NCBI GenBank assembly: GCA_002796995.1
Contig: PEKW01000002.1
Span: 877,990-941,989, forward strand
DNA: 64,000 bases
From: Rhizobium sp.
Lineage (GTDB): Bacteria > Pseudomonadota > Alphaproteobacteria > Rhizobiales > Rhizobiaceae
Reading direction: 5' to 3'
This document shows positions 20,164 through 28,537 of the stretch, piece after piece. Under the pieces are notes generated by a model that was given only the letters and a program-made list of their open reading frames with translations, was not told the origin of the DNA and did not search any database. Positions within the stretch are counted from its first letter, which is position 1; each line of letters starts with the position of its first letter. A program made the translations under genes and the position numbers.

Positions 20164-21258
20164 ATGAGCAAGCGCCGCCAGAGCCAGAGATCCCGTCCGA
20201 AGGCAAGGGTAAGGGCCGACGGCAGCACGGCGAACGGCCAGCGTCCGCGTCCCGAGGCGGCCGCCTCCGCGCCGAAGGGACAGGTAGAAGCCAGGGTCAA
20301 GACGAGGGCCATGGCGAGCGCCGGCGGAAAGTCAGCGGCCGCTGCTGCAGCCTCCGCCCAGTCCGCCGCGTCGGCGGCAAGCCCGGTTCCTTCCGGCAAT
20401 CGGCCCGATTTCGCCCAGATCTTCGCCAACCCGTCGTTTCGCCGCTCGCTCTGGCTGCTCAATGCCGGCGTCATCGGCCTGCTTCTGTCGCAGGGCATTC
20501 CGCACGACTACGGCTTCCTCGAACTCGGCGCGCTGTTCACCCTGTCGGTCTACGATCTGGCGCTCGCCATGCTGGGCCTGGCGCTCGGCGCCGCCATGGC
20601 CGAGACCCGCCGCGACTTCGCCACCGTGATCGCCATCTTCCTCGGCGTGCTGGTCATCATGCTGACCTTCTTCGATCCGATCTTCAGGCTTATCCTGTCG
20701 TCGCCGCTGGGCGAGGTGCTCTACCTGATCGCACCGACGGCCGTCATGCTGACCGGCGCCTCTCTCTGGCTGACGGGCCGCTACCGGCAATGGGCCGTCA
20801 TGCTCGCCGCGGGCGTCGTCGCCTTTGCCTTCTCGCTGTTCGTCGGCCTCGACGATATCGGCGTGGGCCTGCTCGATTTCGCCTTCGGCACGGTTATGAG
20901 CGCTCTCTGGCTGGTGCTGGCGCCCGCCCTCATGCTGCGCCATTTCCGCGGTCCGTGGCTAAAGATCCCGTCGCGCATCGTCGGCAGCTGGCTGGTCGTC
21001 ATCGGCATCATCGTGCTGGTGTCGCTCTATGTGCCCATGCCGCTGAAGGCGCCGGCGCTGCCCGATCCCTCGCAGCCGGACGGCGGCGCGATCGAGCTGC
21101 AGATCCCCGACGACGGCTCTGCCCCGACGCTCAACGGCGAAACGCTGGATCTGGACGGCACCGGCGAGCCCGATGAGCCCGCGGTCGATCCCGTTTCGCC
21201 CGAACCGCCCGCGGCAACGGAAGCGGCTCCGGACACGACGACGCCGCCCAAGCCCTGA
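20164..21258 (+). CDS. Integral membrane protein with long disordered N-terminus (unknown)
   Basis: This 364-aa protein opens with about 90 residues of basic, Ala/Ser-rich low-complexity sequence (SKRRQSQRSRPKARVRADGS), then has about six to seven hydrophobic helices between residues 98 and 290, and ends with an acidic Pro-rich tail (PVSPEPPAATEAAPDTTTP). No family was recognised. The basic N-terminus and acidic C-terminus may interact with each other or with nucleic acid or phospholipid; this is speculation. The DUF1499 gene follows on the same strand. Confidence 0.7.
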   Translation: MSKRRQSQRSRPKARVRADGSTANGQRPRPEAAASAPKGQVEARVKTRAMASAGGKSAAAAAASAQSAASAASPVPSGNRPDFAQIFANPSFRRSLWLLNAGVIGLLLSQGIPHDYGFLELGALFTLSVYDLALAMLGLALGAAMAETRRDFATVIAIFLGVLVIMLTFFDPIFRLILSSPLGEVLYLIAPTAVMLTGASLWLTGRYRQWAVMLAAGVVAFAFSLFVGLDDIGVGLLDFAFGTVMSALWLVLAPALMLRHFRGPWLKIPSRIVGSWLVVIGIIVLVSLYVPMPLKAPALPDPSQPDGGAIELQIPDDGSAPTLNGETLDLDGTGEPDEPAVDPVSPEPPAATEAAPDTTTPPKP

Positions 21259-21490
21259 GCCCCCCGCAGCCGCCGGAGAGGTACGGTCCCTGACAGAGAA
21301 TCTCGCGCGGCGGGAGCGAGGCCCGCCCGTCGGCGAACTGTGGGAGGGCAGGGGGCGACTACGCCCCACGCCGCCGCCTGGCGCACATATCTCCCGCAAT
21401 CCCCCCGCCCGCTTGTCGCCCCTGCGGCCAGACGATAAACAGGAAGGGACTGCTTCGCTTGTCCCTCCGCCTGACCCGGTGCCGCACCCG

Positions 21491-22402
21491 ATGACCATCC
21501 GCTACGACAGACCCGTTTCGCGCTCGGCCTTCCTCGCCCGGCGGCTCGGGTTCTTCGCCGCCGGCATGCTGGCGATCGTCATCCTCGCCCACCGCTTCGG
21601 CCCGCTGACCACACCCGACTTCGTCGCGCTGGTGGCGATCTCCACAGTGCCCGCGGCGCTCGCCGTGCCGCTCGCCCTGATCGGCCTTGCCCGGCTCTGG
21701 CAGGTCGGCGCGCTCGGCGGCGTGGCCGCGGCCTGGGCGCTGTTCTATGCCACGCTGCCGCTCGGGCTCACCGGCTGGGCCGCCATGCGTTATCTCGACC
21801 GCCCGCCGATCTACGACGTTTCGAGCGATCTTGTCGATCCGCCGCAGTGGCTGCGTCCGCCGGCCGCCAGGCAGCAATGGATGGAGCGGCCGCCCGTCAC
21901 GCAGGCGACCCGCGAGGCGCAGTACGGCGCCTATCCCGGGCTGACCGGGCGGCGCTACGAAGGCGCGCTCGACCGCGTCTACGAGGCGGTCCGCAAGGTC
22001 GCCGACGCCAACGGGATCCGGATCATCGCCGAGCGCGGCCAGGAATTCGCCGTGCCGGAGTTCCAGCCGCTGGCGCCCGCCGCACCGACGGGCGCCGCCG
22101 ACCCCAATGCGGAACCTCTGAGCGTGCCCGTGCCGTCGCCGCGCCCCGAGCCTCAGCTTGCGGCACCGTCGCTGCCGCCCGAACCGGTCGGCACGGTGCG
22201 CCTCCAGGCGACCACCCGCACCTTCGCGCTTGGCCTGCCCTTCGACGTCGTCATCCGCTTGCGCGAGGAGGCCGAGACGACGCTGGTCGACCTGCGCGTC
22301 GCCAGCCGCTACGGCCCGCATGATCTCGGCATCGGCGCGGAGATCGCCGAGCACTACATGCATGCGCTCGACGCCGAGCTTCTGGGGATTGCCGGGGACT
22401 GA
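21491..22402 (+). CDS. DUF1499 family membrane protein
   Basis: This 303-aa protein has three N-terminal hydrophobic segments (about residues 15-35, 42-62 and 70-90), then a soluble DUF1499 domain with YPGLTGRRYEGALDRVYEAV and TLVDLRVASRYGPHDLG. A Pro-rich insertion interrupts the domain. Its function is unknown; some relatives are linked to envelope maintenance. ATG 21491 is selected because the upstream extension is proline- and arginine-rich translation of intergenic sequence. It ends 4 nt before the convergent MBL gene. Confidence 0.78.
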   Translation: MTIRYDRPVSRSAFLARRLGFFAAGMLAIVILAHRFGPLTTPDFVALVAISTVPAALAVPLALIGLARLWQVGALGGVAAAWALFYATLPLGLTGWAAMRYLDRPPIYDVSSDLVDPPQWLRPPAARQQWMERPPVTQATREAQYGAYPGLTGRRYEGALDRVYEAVRKVADANGIRIIAERGQEFAVPEFQPLAPAAPTGAADPNAEPLSVPVPSPRPEPQLAAPSLPPEPVGTVRLQATTRTFALGLPFDVVIRLREEAETTLVDLRVASRYGPHDLGIGAEIAEHYMHALDAELLGIAGD

Positions 22403-22406
22403 CCGT

Positions 22407-23336
22407 TCAGGCGGGCCGGTAGATGCCGGCCAGCCGGGCCGGGCCGTCGGTCGTCACCTGACCCTTCTCGACCAGGTCTTCCAGATGTGCGAGCACGGAG
22501 AGCGCGGCTGCGCCATGCAGCCGCGGGTCGGTGCTGGCATAGATCACTTTGACCATGTCGGGGATCAGCCGGTCGCCGGCGCGGATGCGTTCCAGCACGG
22601 CGCGCTCACGCATGCGGCGATGAGTCCGAAGCCCGCGCAGGAAAGCCGCCGGCTCCTTCACCGGTCCGCCGTGGCCGGGAAAATAGATGCGGTCGTCACG
22701 GGTGAGCAGCCGCTCCAGCGAGGCCATGTAGTCGCCCATGGCGCCGTCCGGCGGCGCGACGATCGAGGTCGCCCAGGCCATGACATGGTCGGCGGAAAAG
22801 ACGATGCCGTCTTCATCGAGCGCGAAGGCGGCATGGTTGGCCGTGTGTCCCGGGGTGAGGATGGTGGTGAGCCGCCAGCCGTCGCCCTGCACCACGTCGC
22901 CGTCAGCCAGCGCTATGTCGGGCATGAAATCGAGATCCGAGCTTTCGGCAAAGGGATTGGCTTCACCCTCATGCAGCGGCCGGGCCGGGCGATAGGGACC
23001 CTCGGCGACGATCAAGGCACCCGTTTCCGCCTTCAGCCGGCGGGCGAGCGGCGAATGGTCCTTGTGGGTGTGGCTGACGGCGATATGCGTCACCTCGCGG
23101 CCGGCAAGCGCTGTCATTAGCGCGCAGAAATGCGCCTCGTCTTCCGGCCCCGGATCGATCACGCAGACGGAGGCACCGCCGACGATATAGCTGTTGGTGC
23201 CGTGGAAGGTGAAGGGGCCGGGATTGTTGACGGTGATGCGCTGGACATGCTCGGCCACCGGCACGGCCTCGCCATGGGCGGGCTGGAAGGCCAGGTCGAA
23301 ATCCGGGCTCTCCGGCGCGTCGCGGGGGTCGCTCAT
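22407..23336 (-). CDS. MBL-fold metallo-hydrolase (LACTB2-like)
   Basis: This 309-aa protein has the metallo-beta-lactamase core: FTFHGTNSYIVGG, the metal motif HTHKDHS, the second His in TPGHTANHAAF, the Asp in FSADHVMAW, and the final His in FPGHGGP. The C-terminal 60 residues resemble the winged-helix extension of LACTB2-type hydrolases. It is a Zn-dependent hydrolase of unknown substrate. Its ATG overlaps the stop of the upstream cupin gene (ATGA), so the two are translationally coupled. Confidence 0.9.
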   Translation of the reverse strand: MSDPRDAPESPDFDLAFQPAHGEAVPVAEHVQRITVNNPGPFTFHGTNSYIVGGASVCVIDPGPEDEAHFCALMTALAGREVTHIAVSHTHKDHSPLARRLKAETGALIVAEGPYRPARPLHEGEANPFAESSDLDFMPDIALADGDVVQGDGWRLTTILTPGHTANHAAFALDEDGIVFSADHVMAWATSIVAPPDGAMGDYMASLERLLTRDDRIYFPGHGGPVKEPAAFLRGLRTHRRMRERAVLERIRAGDRLIPDMVKVIYASTDPRLHGAAALSVLAHLEDLVEKGQVTTDGPARLAGIYRPA

Positions 23337-23629
23337 TTATACTCGATCTCGATGAAGGACATCGGCTTCTTGCCGCCGTTGACGACATTGTGCTCGACGC
23401 CCGCGTCGCGGCGATAGGCTTCTCCCATCGGTCGCGCCAGCCGATGTTCGCCGGTCGCATCCTCGATCAGGAAATCGCATTCCGTCATGGTGACGACGAC
23501 ATAGCCCATGCCGTGCACGTGATGCCCGGTCGCCGCCCCCGGCTCGAAATCCCAGCGCGTGATGCGCACCACCTGGTCGTCGACCAGGACGGTGGGAATG
23601 GCGGGCGGGCGGGCGGAATATCCGGGCAT
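23333..23629 (-). CDS. Small cupin-domain protein
   Basis: This 98-aa single-domain cupin has FEPGAATGHHVHGMGYVVV (motif 1 with three His) and RDAGVEHNVVNGG (motif 2). It likely binds a divalent metal and a small ligand. ATG 23629 is chosen because AGGAG lies 6 nt upstream, whereas the ATG at 23647 has no such site. It overlaps the MBL hydrolase by 4 nt, which suggests a common pathway, but the reaction is unknown. Confidence 0.85.
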   Translation of the reverse strand: MPGYSARPPAIPTVLVDDQVVRITRWDFEPGAATGHHVHGMGYVVVTMTECDFLIEDATGEHRLARPMGEAYRRDAGVEHNVVNGGKKPMSFIEIEYK

Positions 23630-23765
23630 GGTGGCTCCTGTTGGCATGCGACACTCGGTCAGAGGTATCGCACCGCAAAAGGGTCGGCGTAAAGGGCGAA
23701 GACGATGTGCGGCTTCCGTGATCGTGCATGGGCGGCGCCGGCTGTACGCTGGGGCGTGGGTATGG

Positions 23766-23788
23766 ATCCTCGGGTCAAGCCCGAGGAT
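23766..23788. repeat. Dispersed palindrome, copy 1
   Basis: Arms ATCCTCGGG and CCCGAGGAT flank TCAAG. The same palindromic unit in opposite orientation occurs at 23942-23964. The sequence resembles a dispersed palindrome common in intergenic regions of alphaproteobacteria. Confidence 0.65.
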
Positions 23789-23830
23789 GACGGAGTTTCA
23801 AGGGACGCAAGGCACCTGGCCCATGAACTC

Positions 23831-23917
23831 TGCAATGGAATGTGGAAGACGAGGAAGCTTGCGATAAATGTGGAAGACGAGGAGCCCTGCAATGAATGTG
23901 CAAGACAAGGAAGCCCC
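23831..23917. repeat. Three imperfect 28-29 bp tandem repeats
   Basis: Units at 23831-23859, 23860-23887 and 23888-23917 share the core TGCxATxAATGTGxAAGACxA followed by GGAAGC or similar. They lie between two inverted copies of a dispersed palindrome, in a stretch of about 470 nt without a gene (23630-24100). Confidence 0.7.
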
Positions 23918-23941
23918 TAGCAAACCCCTTACGACGTCGTC

Positions 23942-23964
23942 ATCCTCGGCCTTGACCCGAGGAT
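23942..23964. repeat. Dispersed palindrome, copy 2 (inverted)
   Basis: Arms ATCCTCGG and CCGAGGAT flank CCTTGAC. This is the reverse-complement orientation of the copy at 23766-23788, so the two copies bracket the tandem repeat at 23831-23917. Confidence 0.65.
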
Positions 23965-24053
23965 CCACGCCCAAGCCTCAGAGACCGACGAGTCAACGCC
24001 GCTGCGCGCTCCCAGCCAAGACGCGCTCCGGCCACGTCGCCAAAAAGGGCAAA

Positions 24054-24084
24054 GAAAAACCCCGGCCCGTATCAGGGGCCGGGG
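24054..24084 (-). terminator. Rho-independent terminator of the PfpI-like gene
   Basis: Read on the minus strand, arms 24076-24084 and 24060-24068 form a 9-bp GC-only stem with a 7-nt loop, followed by a T-rich tract (TTTTTC). It lies 17 nt beyond the stop codon of the gene at 24101. Confidence 0.85.
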
Positions 24085-24100
24085 CAATACCGTCGCTCGA

Positions 24101-24661
24101 TCAGGCAGCGCGGCGCTCGTGGCGGCCTTCCTCGACCTCCTCGACGATCTTCTTGACGAAGGCATCGAGGTCGTTCGGGCTGCGCGAGGTGATGATGCCC
24201 TGGTCGGTGACCACGGCCTCGTCTCGCCAGGCGGCGCCGGCGTTCATCATGTCGGTCTTGATCGACGCATAGGACGTGGCCTTGCGGCCCTGCAGGGCGC
24301 CGGCTTCGACCAGCAGCCAAGGGCCGTGGCAGATTGCGGCGACCGGCTTGCCGGACTGGACGAAGCGCTTCACCAGGTCGACCGCGCCGGCGTCGGCGCG
24401 CAGGATGTCGGGGTTGATCTGGCCGCCGGGGATGACCAGCGCGTCATAGTCTTCGACCGAGACGTCGGCGACGACGAGATCGACGTCGACCGTGTCGCCC
24501 CAGTTCTTTTCGTCCCAGCTCTTGATCGGTGCCTTTTCGAGCGAGGCGATCTCGACCTTGGCGCCATGGGCCTTCAGCTTGTCGAGCGGGAACCGGAGTT
24601 CCGAGCGCTCATAGCCGTCGGTGGCGAGGATGAGGATACGTGCCGAATTGATGGAGGGCAT
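24101..24661 (-). CDS. DJ-1/PfpI family type 1 glutamine amidotransferase-like protein
   Basis: This 186-aa protein has the PfpI/YhbO fold: N-terminal ARILILATDGYERSELRFPL, nucleophile elbow AAICHGPWLL with the catalytic Cys, and the following TSYASIKTDM. Relatives act as general stress proteins and have been assigned deglycase or protease activity. ATG 24661 is chosen because AGGAGA precedes it by about 6 nt. It is a single-gene unit with its own terminator. Confidence 0.92.
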   Translation of the reverse strand: MPSINSARILILATDGYERSELRFPLDKLKAHGAKVEIASLEKAPIKSWDEKNWGDTVDVDLVVADVSVEDYDALVIPGGQINPDILRADAGAVDLVKRFVQSGKPVAAICHGPWLLVEAGALQGRKATSYASIKTDMMNAGAAWRDEAVVTDQGIITSRSPNDLDAFVKKIVEEVEEGRHERRAA

Positions 24662-24925
24662 GGAGATCTCCTTGTCTGTGCTTGGTTTCGCTTGGGGCGG
24701 ATGCAACATAAAACCCGCGAAAACCGGGATCGTTCCCCGCAAGCCCTGCTTCCGGGGAAAAGAATGGCGCGCCGCGCCTCCTTCTGTTCCGCGATCTCAC
24801 GATTGACCGCGTGATGCGCCCGGTCTGGCCGCCCGGAAAAAATCCGTCATTAGGTCATTGCCGCTCGGGCCGGCCTTTGCTAATCAGGCGGCCATCCGCG
24901 AGCGGCATCTTCACCGCCGCTCTGT

Positions 24926-25000
24926 TGGGGCGTCGCCAAGCGGTAAGGCACCGGTTTTTGGTACCGGCATTCCCAGGTTCGAATCCTGGCGCCCCAGCCA
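24926..25000 (+). tRNA. tRNA-Gln (anticodon UUG)
   Basis: This is a 75-nt cloverleaf with encoded CCA. The acceptor is TGGGGCG paired with CGCCCCA, the D arm contains CCAAGCGGTAAGG, the anticodon stem CCGGT/ACCGG encloses loop TTTTGGT with anticodon TTG, and the T arm contains GGTTCGAATCC. A T-rich stretch follows at 25001. No integrase or duplicated 3' end was seen nearby. Confidence 0.97.
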
Positions 25001-25189
25001 TTTTTCCAAAACACCTTCCGAGCCGGAGCCGCCGCCACAACTGCGGCCCCATATTGCGCCGCCCGCACGTCCGCCGGCTGATACAAAACTCTACAAATCG
25101 CAACGCGCGGGAAAGACGCCAGCCAAGTCCGGCACGCACTCTCCAGCCATTCCCGCTGCCCCGGCGGGATTGGAGATGAGGAGAGAAAC

Positions 25190-25858
25190 ATGCTGAAGAA
25201 ACTGCTGTTGGCGCTTGCCATCCTGGCCGGCGCCTCGACGGTTGCAGCGGCGGCGACCGTTGCCGTGGCGACCGGAAACGTCAATCTGCGGGCCGGTCCG
25301 TCCACGGCCTATCCCGTCGTCACCGTGGTGCCGGTCGGTGCTAGCATCGTCACCCATGGCTGTGTCGCCGGCTATAGCTGGTGCGACATCGCCTATGGAT
25401 CCTATCGCGGCTGGGTGGCCGCCAGCTATGTCCAGGTCGTCTACCAGGGCGCTCCGGTCGTGCTGACGCCCGCGGTCGCCCCGGTCGTCGGCGTCACCGT
25501 CGTCACCTATAACCGGGTCTATTGGGACACCTATTATGCCGCCTACCCTTGGTACCGGAACTGGGGCGTCTATGCCCGCTATCCGGCCGGCCGGGTGACC
25601 AGCTACGACCGCTCCGTCGACTGCGCCGACGGGAGTTGCACGGCAAAGCGCTCGACCACCGGCGTCTATGGCGGCACCGCCGACCATACCCGCACCTGCT
25701 CCGGCGGCGAGTGCACGGCAACCCGCAACGTGGTCGGTCCTTCCGGCAACAGCGCGTCGCGGGTGCGAAACTGCAGCGCCAACGACCGCAGTTGCACGGT
25801 GACGAGGACCGGCCCGCGCGGCGGCACCGGGACCGGCACCCGCGTCTTCCGGCCCTGA
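25190..25858 (+). CDS. Secreted SH3b-domain protein
   Basis: This 222-aa protein has a Sec signal peptide (LLLALAILAGASTVAAAA) and a bacterial SH3 domain with the typical VNLRAGPSTAYPVV and RGWVAASYVQVVY. The C-terminal half holds three short Cys-containing repeats (VDCADGSCTAKRS, RTCSGGECTATRN, RNCSANDRSCTVTR) that probably form disulfide-linked hairpins. SH3b domains often bind peptidoglycan. A second small secreted protein follows after 17 nt. Confidence 0.85.
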   Translation: MLKKLLLALAILAGASTVAAAATVAVATGNVNLRAGPSTAYPVVTVVPVGASIVTHGCVAGYSWCDIAYGSYRGWVAASYVQVVYQGAPVVLTPAVAPVVGVTVVTYNRVYWDTYYAAYPWYRNWGVYARYPAGRVTSYDRSVDCADGSCTAKRSTTGVYGGTADHTRTCSGGECTATRNVVGPSGNSASRVRNCSANDRSCTVTRTGPRGGTGTGTRVFRP

Positions 25859-25875
25859 TGGATGGAGGCGAAATC

Positions 25876-26190
25876 ATGCGATCGACCACACGCACCACCC
25901 TGATGGCGCTTTGCGCCGTTCTGGTCCTGCCCCTGTCCGCGCAGGCGCAGATGCCGGCGGCGCTGGAGACCGGCGACAGCGACGTCTACCCAATGGCGGA
26001 AATCTGCCTCCTGCCGGACGGCATGGAAGGCAATACCTGCGCGGCCTTCTTCCTCGAGGAGAACGGCTACGAGATCTGCCTGCGCGACGACATGAGCGGC
26101 CGGATGCGCTGCTCCAGCAGCCACAGCACCAAGGACGACCCCGGCCCGGAGGCGCCGGCGTCCAGCCCCTCGGGTATGTTCGGCATCTAG
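25876..26190 (+). CDS. Small secreted cysteine-containing protein (unknown)
   Basis: This 104-aa protein has a clear signal peptide (LMALCAVLVLPLSAQAQ) followed by about 80 residues with four cysteines (CLLP, NTCAAFF, EICLRDD, RCSSS). GGAGG lies about 7 nt before ATG 25876. It is 17 nt downstream of the SH3b-domain gene on the same strand and probably in the same operon. No family recognised. Confidence 0.7.
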   Translation: MRSTTRTTLMALCAVLVLPLSAQAQMPAALETGDSDVYPMAEICLLPDGMEGNTCAAFFLEENGYEICLRDDMSGRMRCSSSHSTKDDPGPEAPASSPSGMFGI

Positions 26191-26328
26191 ACGGTGGCCA
26201 CGGGCGGCTTCGGCCGGACGCTCCGCGAAAGCCGAACCGGTCGTCGCCCGCTCAGGATATGTCCGGCGGTGGCAGGCGGACATCATCCCCAGGCGAGGTG
26301 CACCCCGTCGTCTCGCCCCGGCGGTTCC

Positions 26329-26634
26329 TTACTCACATTTGCCCGGAATATCGAGCTTGTAGGTGGTCTTGCCTGGACCGTCCGGCAGGACGGGGATCAG
26401 GTAGACCAGGAGGTCGCATTCCTGGGTTCTGACCTGCCATTCGCTGGCGCCGTCCTTGCGCGTGCCGGTGTTGGAGACGGAGCCGACCGGCGCCTGGCGC
26501 ACGGCATCCGCAACAGCGCCGCTGGCAAGGATCGTGGTGATCTTCTCCACACTGTCGTAATAGCCCGAAAGGGCGGCGGCGGCCGGCGTGGCAAGAGCGG
26601 CGCAGGCGAGTGTGGCGGCGATGAGGAGCTTCAT
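26329..26634 (-). CDS. Small secreted protein (unknown)
   Basis: This 101-aa protein has a signal peptide (LLIAATLACAALATPAAAAL) and a short mature region with two cysteines (TQECDLL and the penultimate CE), which could form one disulfide. It has a helical segment (VEKITTILASGAVADAVR) followed by a strand-rich part. No family was recognised. It is convergent with the preceding secreted-protein pair. Confidence 0.65.
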   Translation of the reverse strand: MKLLIAATLACAALATPAAAALSGYYDSVEKITTILASGAVADAVRQAPVGSVSNTGTRKDGASEWQVRTQECDLLVYLIPVLPDGPGKTTYKLDIPGKCE

Positions 26635-26785
26635 GCGTTCTTCCCTTGAGAGCGCCCAAACCTCCCACGGGTCTGCCGATTTCGCAAGATGCAGCAGTGC
26701 CTAGCCGGTCTGGTAGTCCGGATCTGCGGAAGAAAGCCGGTCGTGGGCGAGTAGGCCCCGGATCCGAAGGATTACCCCGCGGGGC

Positions 26786-26829
26786 GCCGGGATGAGTCCG
26801 CCGGTCACCGCCGGCGGACTCATCCCGGC
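26786..26829. terminator. 19-bp perfect inverted repeat downstream of RTX gene 1
   Basis: Arms 26786-26804 and 26811-26829 are perfectly complementary over 19 bp around a 6-nt loop. It lies 69 nt past the stop of the RTX gene at 26899 and may end its transcript, although no T tract follows on either strand. Confidence 0.55.
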
Positions 26830-26898
26830 TGGGAAGAAGGGCAGGGATGAGGCGGCGGGACAATGTCGCCGCCGTCTCTCGGACCGCTCGCTTTCCGC

Positions 26899-28245
26899 TC
26901 AGATCACCGAGAAGTCGAGCGCGGTGAGCCCCAGGCCGGCATCGAGGTCGGCGATCAGCACGCGGCCTCCTGCGGCGCTGCCGTTGCTGTCGTAGTACAG
27001 CATGCCGGTATCGGTCTCGTAGATCACCCGGTCACTGGCATCGGCCGCGAGCCCACTCGCATTGGCGACGAACGCCGTGGAGGCGAGCGCGCCGGTCGTC
27101 GTCAGCGCCGTGAAAATCGCGTTCTCCAGCCAGATCGTGTCGTCGGCCACGGAAAAATCGTCGATCAGGTCGACATTGGTGGTGGCGTTGAGAGCGGAAT
27201 TGAGGACGAAGATGTCGCGGCCGGCGCCGCCGATCAGCGTGTCGTTGCCGGCCCCGCCGATCAGCCGGTCGTTTCCCGCCCCGCCGTTCAGCTCGTCATT
27301 GCCGGCCCGGCCGTCGAGAATGTCGTTGCCGCCTTCGCCGCGCAGACGGTTTGCCACCGCGCTGCCCGTCAGGCGGTCGACATAGTCGGTGCCGCGTACC
27401 GCCTCTATGCTGATCAGCGTGTCGGTCCGTCCAAAACCGTCGATCGCCGTGCCGGCCGTCAGGTCGACGGTGACGCCGGCCAATCCGCCGTGATTGTTGT
27501 CGCGGTGGAAGCGAACCTCGTCGAAGCCGCCGCCGCCGTCGATGCGGTCGCGGCCGCCGAGCCCCATGAACTGCTCGTTGAGCGACGAACCGGTCATGAC
27601 GTCAGCAAACTGGGTGCCGCGGAAGGATTCGAAGCTGGTGAAAGTCTCGGCATTGCCATAGGCGTCGGTAACCGTGCCGGCCGCGGCGTTGAGCACGATG
27701 CCGCGAAAGGCATTGGGGTCCTGGTAGGCCTTCGCAAAGCTCAGCTGGTCGAAACCGGCACCGCCGTTGAACACGTCGCGCCCCGCGCCGCCGTCGATGT
27801 AGTCGTCGCCGCCGCCGCCGTTGATGGTGTCATTGCCGCCGTAGCCGTACATGTCGTCCGAGCCGGCCGATCCGTTCAGGGTATCGTTGCCGCGCAGCAG
27901 CCACTCCCCGAGCCGATCCAGGCCGAAGGCGTCGAGTGCATCGTTGAACAGCTGGGCCGTCAGGCTGACGCTCATCGTCCGCAGCACCGTCGTCCCGTTG
28001 GTGTCGAGGATCTGCAGGCTGGTGATGGTGCCGGTGTCGCCCAGCTGGCCGCCGGCGGAGGTGAAGCCCGTACCGACCAGCTTCACGTAGAAGCCGTTGT
28101 CGAGCCGGTAGCGGACCGAAGTCGCAGCGACGGCGCCGACCTGCGTCGCGTTTTCTCCGTCGCCCAGAAAGTCGTCAAACGAAGGATTGTAATCCAGGCC
28201 GGCAGGATAAACGCTGCCCGGAAAGAAATAACTGACGGTTGCCAT
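26899..28245 (-). CDS. RTX calcium-binding repeat protein, tandem copy 1
   Basis: This 448-aa protein has no Sec signal and carries RTX nonapeptide repeats in two blocks: near residues 115-155 (GSDDMYGYGGND, GGGGDDYIDGGAGRD) and near 310-350 (GEGGNDILDG, GGAGNDRLIGGAGND). These bind calcium in parallel beta-rolls after type I secretion. The N-terminal 110 residues and the C-terminal stretch DTGMLYYDSNGSAAGG match the neighbouring copy at 28538-29833. ATG 28245 is used because both copies begin MATV there. No type I secretion genes are in the window. No catalytic domain was recognised. Confidence 0.9.
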   Translation of the reverse strand: MATVSYFFPGSVYPAGLDYNPSFDDFLGDGENATQVGAVAATSVRYRLDNGFYVKLVGTGFTSAGGQLGDTGTITSLQILDTNGTTVLRTMSVSLTAQLFNDALDAFGLDRLGEWLLRGNDTLNGSAGSDDMYGYGGNDTINGGGGDDYIDGGAGRDVFNGGAGFDQLSFAKAYQDPNAFRGIVLNAAAGTVTDAYGNAETFTSFESFRGTQFADVMTGSSLNEQFMGLGGRDRIDGGGGFDEVRFHRDNNHGGLAGVTVDLTAGTAIDGFGRTDTLISIEAVRGTDYVDRLTGSAVANRLRGEGGNDILDGRAGNDELNGGAGNDRLIGGAGNDTLIGGAGRDIFVLNSALNATTNVDLIDDFSVADDTIWLENAIFTALTTTGALASTAFVANASGLAADASDRVIYETDTGMLYYDSNGSAAGGRVLIADLDAGLGLTALDFSVI

Positions 28246-28450
28246 AGATGTCTCGCCCCATGCATCAAGAAAAGGTTGCATCGCGAGACTTTACGTTGCC
28301 GGGGTTGGCTGCTGCAATATGAAATAAAAGACAGTTCAAATATTCATGGATGGCGCGGGGCCATGATTAAAAATGATAGTTGTCAATATTGATCAGAGTA
28401 CTTCATGTCTCCGTCCCGCCCGGATTTTGGGGCCCGCGGGCGGCAGCAAA

Positions 28451-28480
28451 AAGGCCCGCCGGGTTTCCCCGGCGGGCCTT
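28451..28480 (-). terminator. Rho-independent terminator of RTX gene 2
   Basis: A 13-bp perfect stem (28451-28463 with 28468-28480) with a 4-nt loop is followed on the minus strand by TTTTT. It lies 58 nt beyond the stop of the RTX gene at 28538, so the two RTX genes are probably separate transcripts. Confidence 0.88.
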
Positions 28481-28537
28481 GTCGCATTTAGATGGAGCAT
28501 TGGGAGAGGCCGCCGCAGCGGACCGCTCGCTTTCCGC

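Noticed and set aside
23831..23917. CRISPR array
   Set aside because: Only three imperfect contiguous repeats without unique spacers; no cas genes.
24926..25000. tRNA-Gln as integration site of a genomic island
   Set aside because: No integrase and no duplicate of the tRNA 3' end was found nearby; the following genes have normal composition.
26863..28392. 509-codon plus-strand ORF opposite RTX gene 1
   Set aside because: Val/Ala/Gly-rich repeats in it are the antisense of the RTX nonapeptides; a similar shadow lies opposite RTX gene 2.
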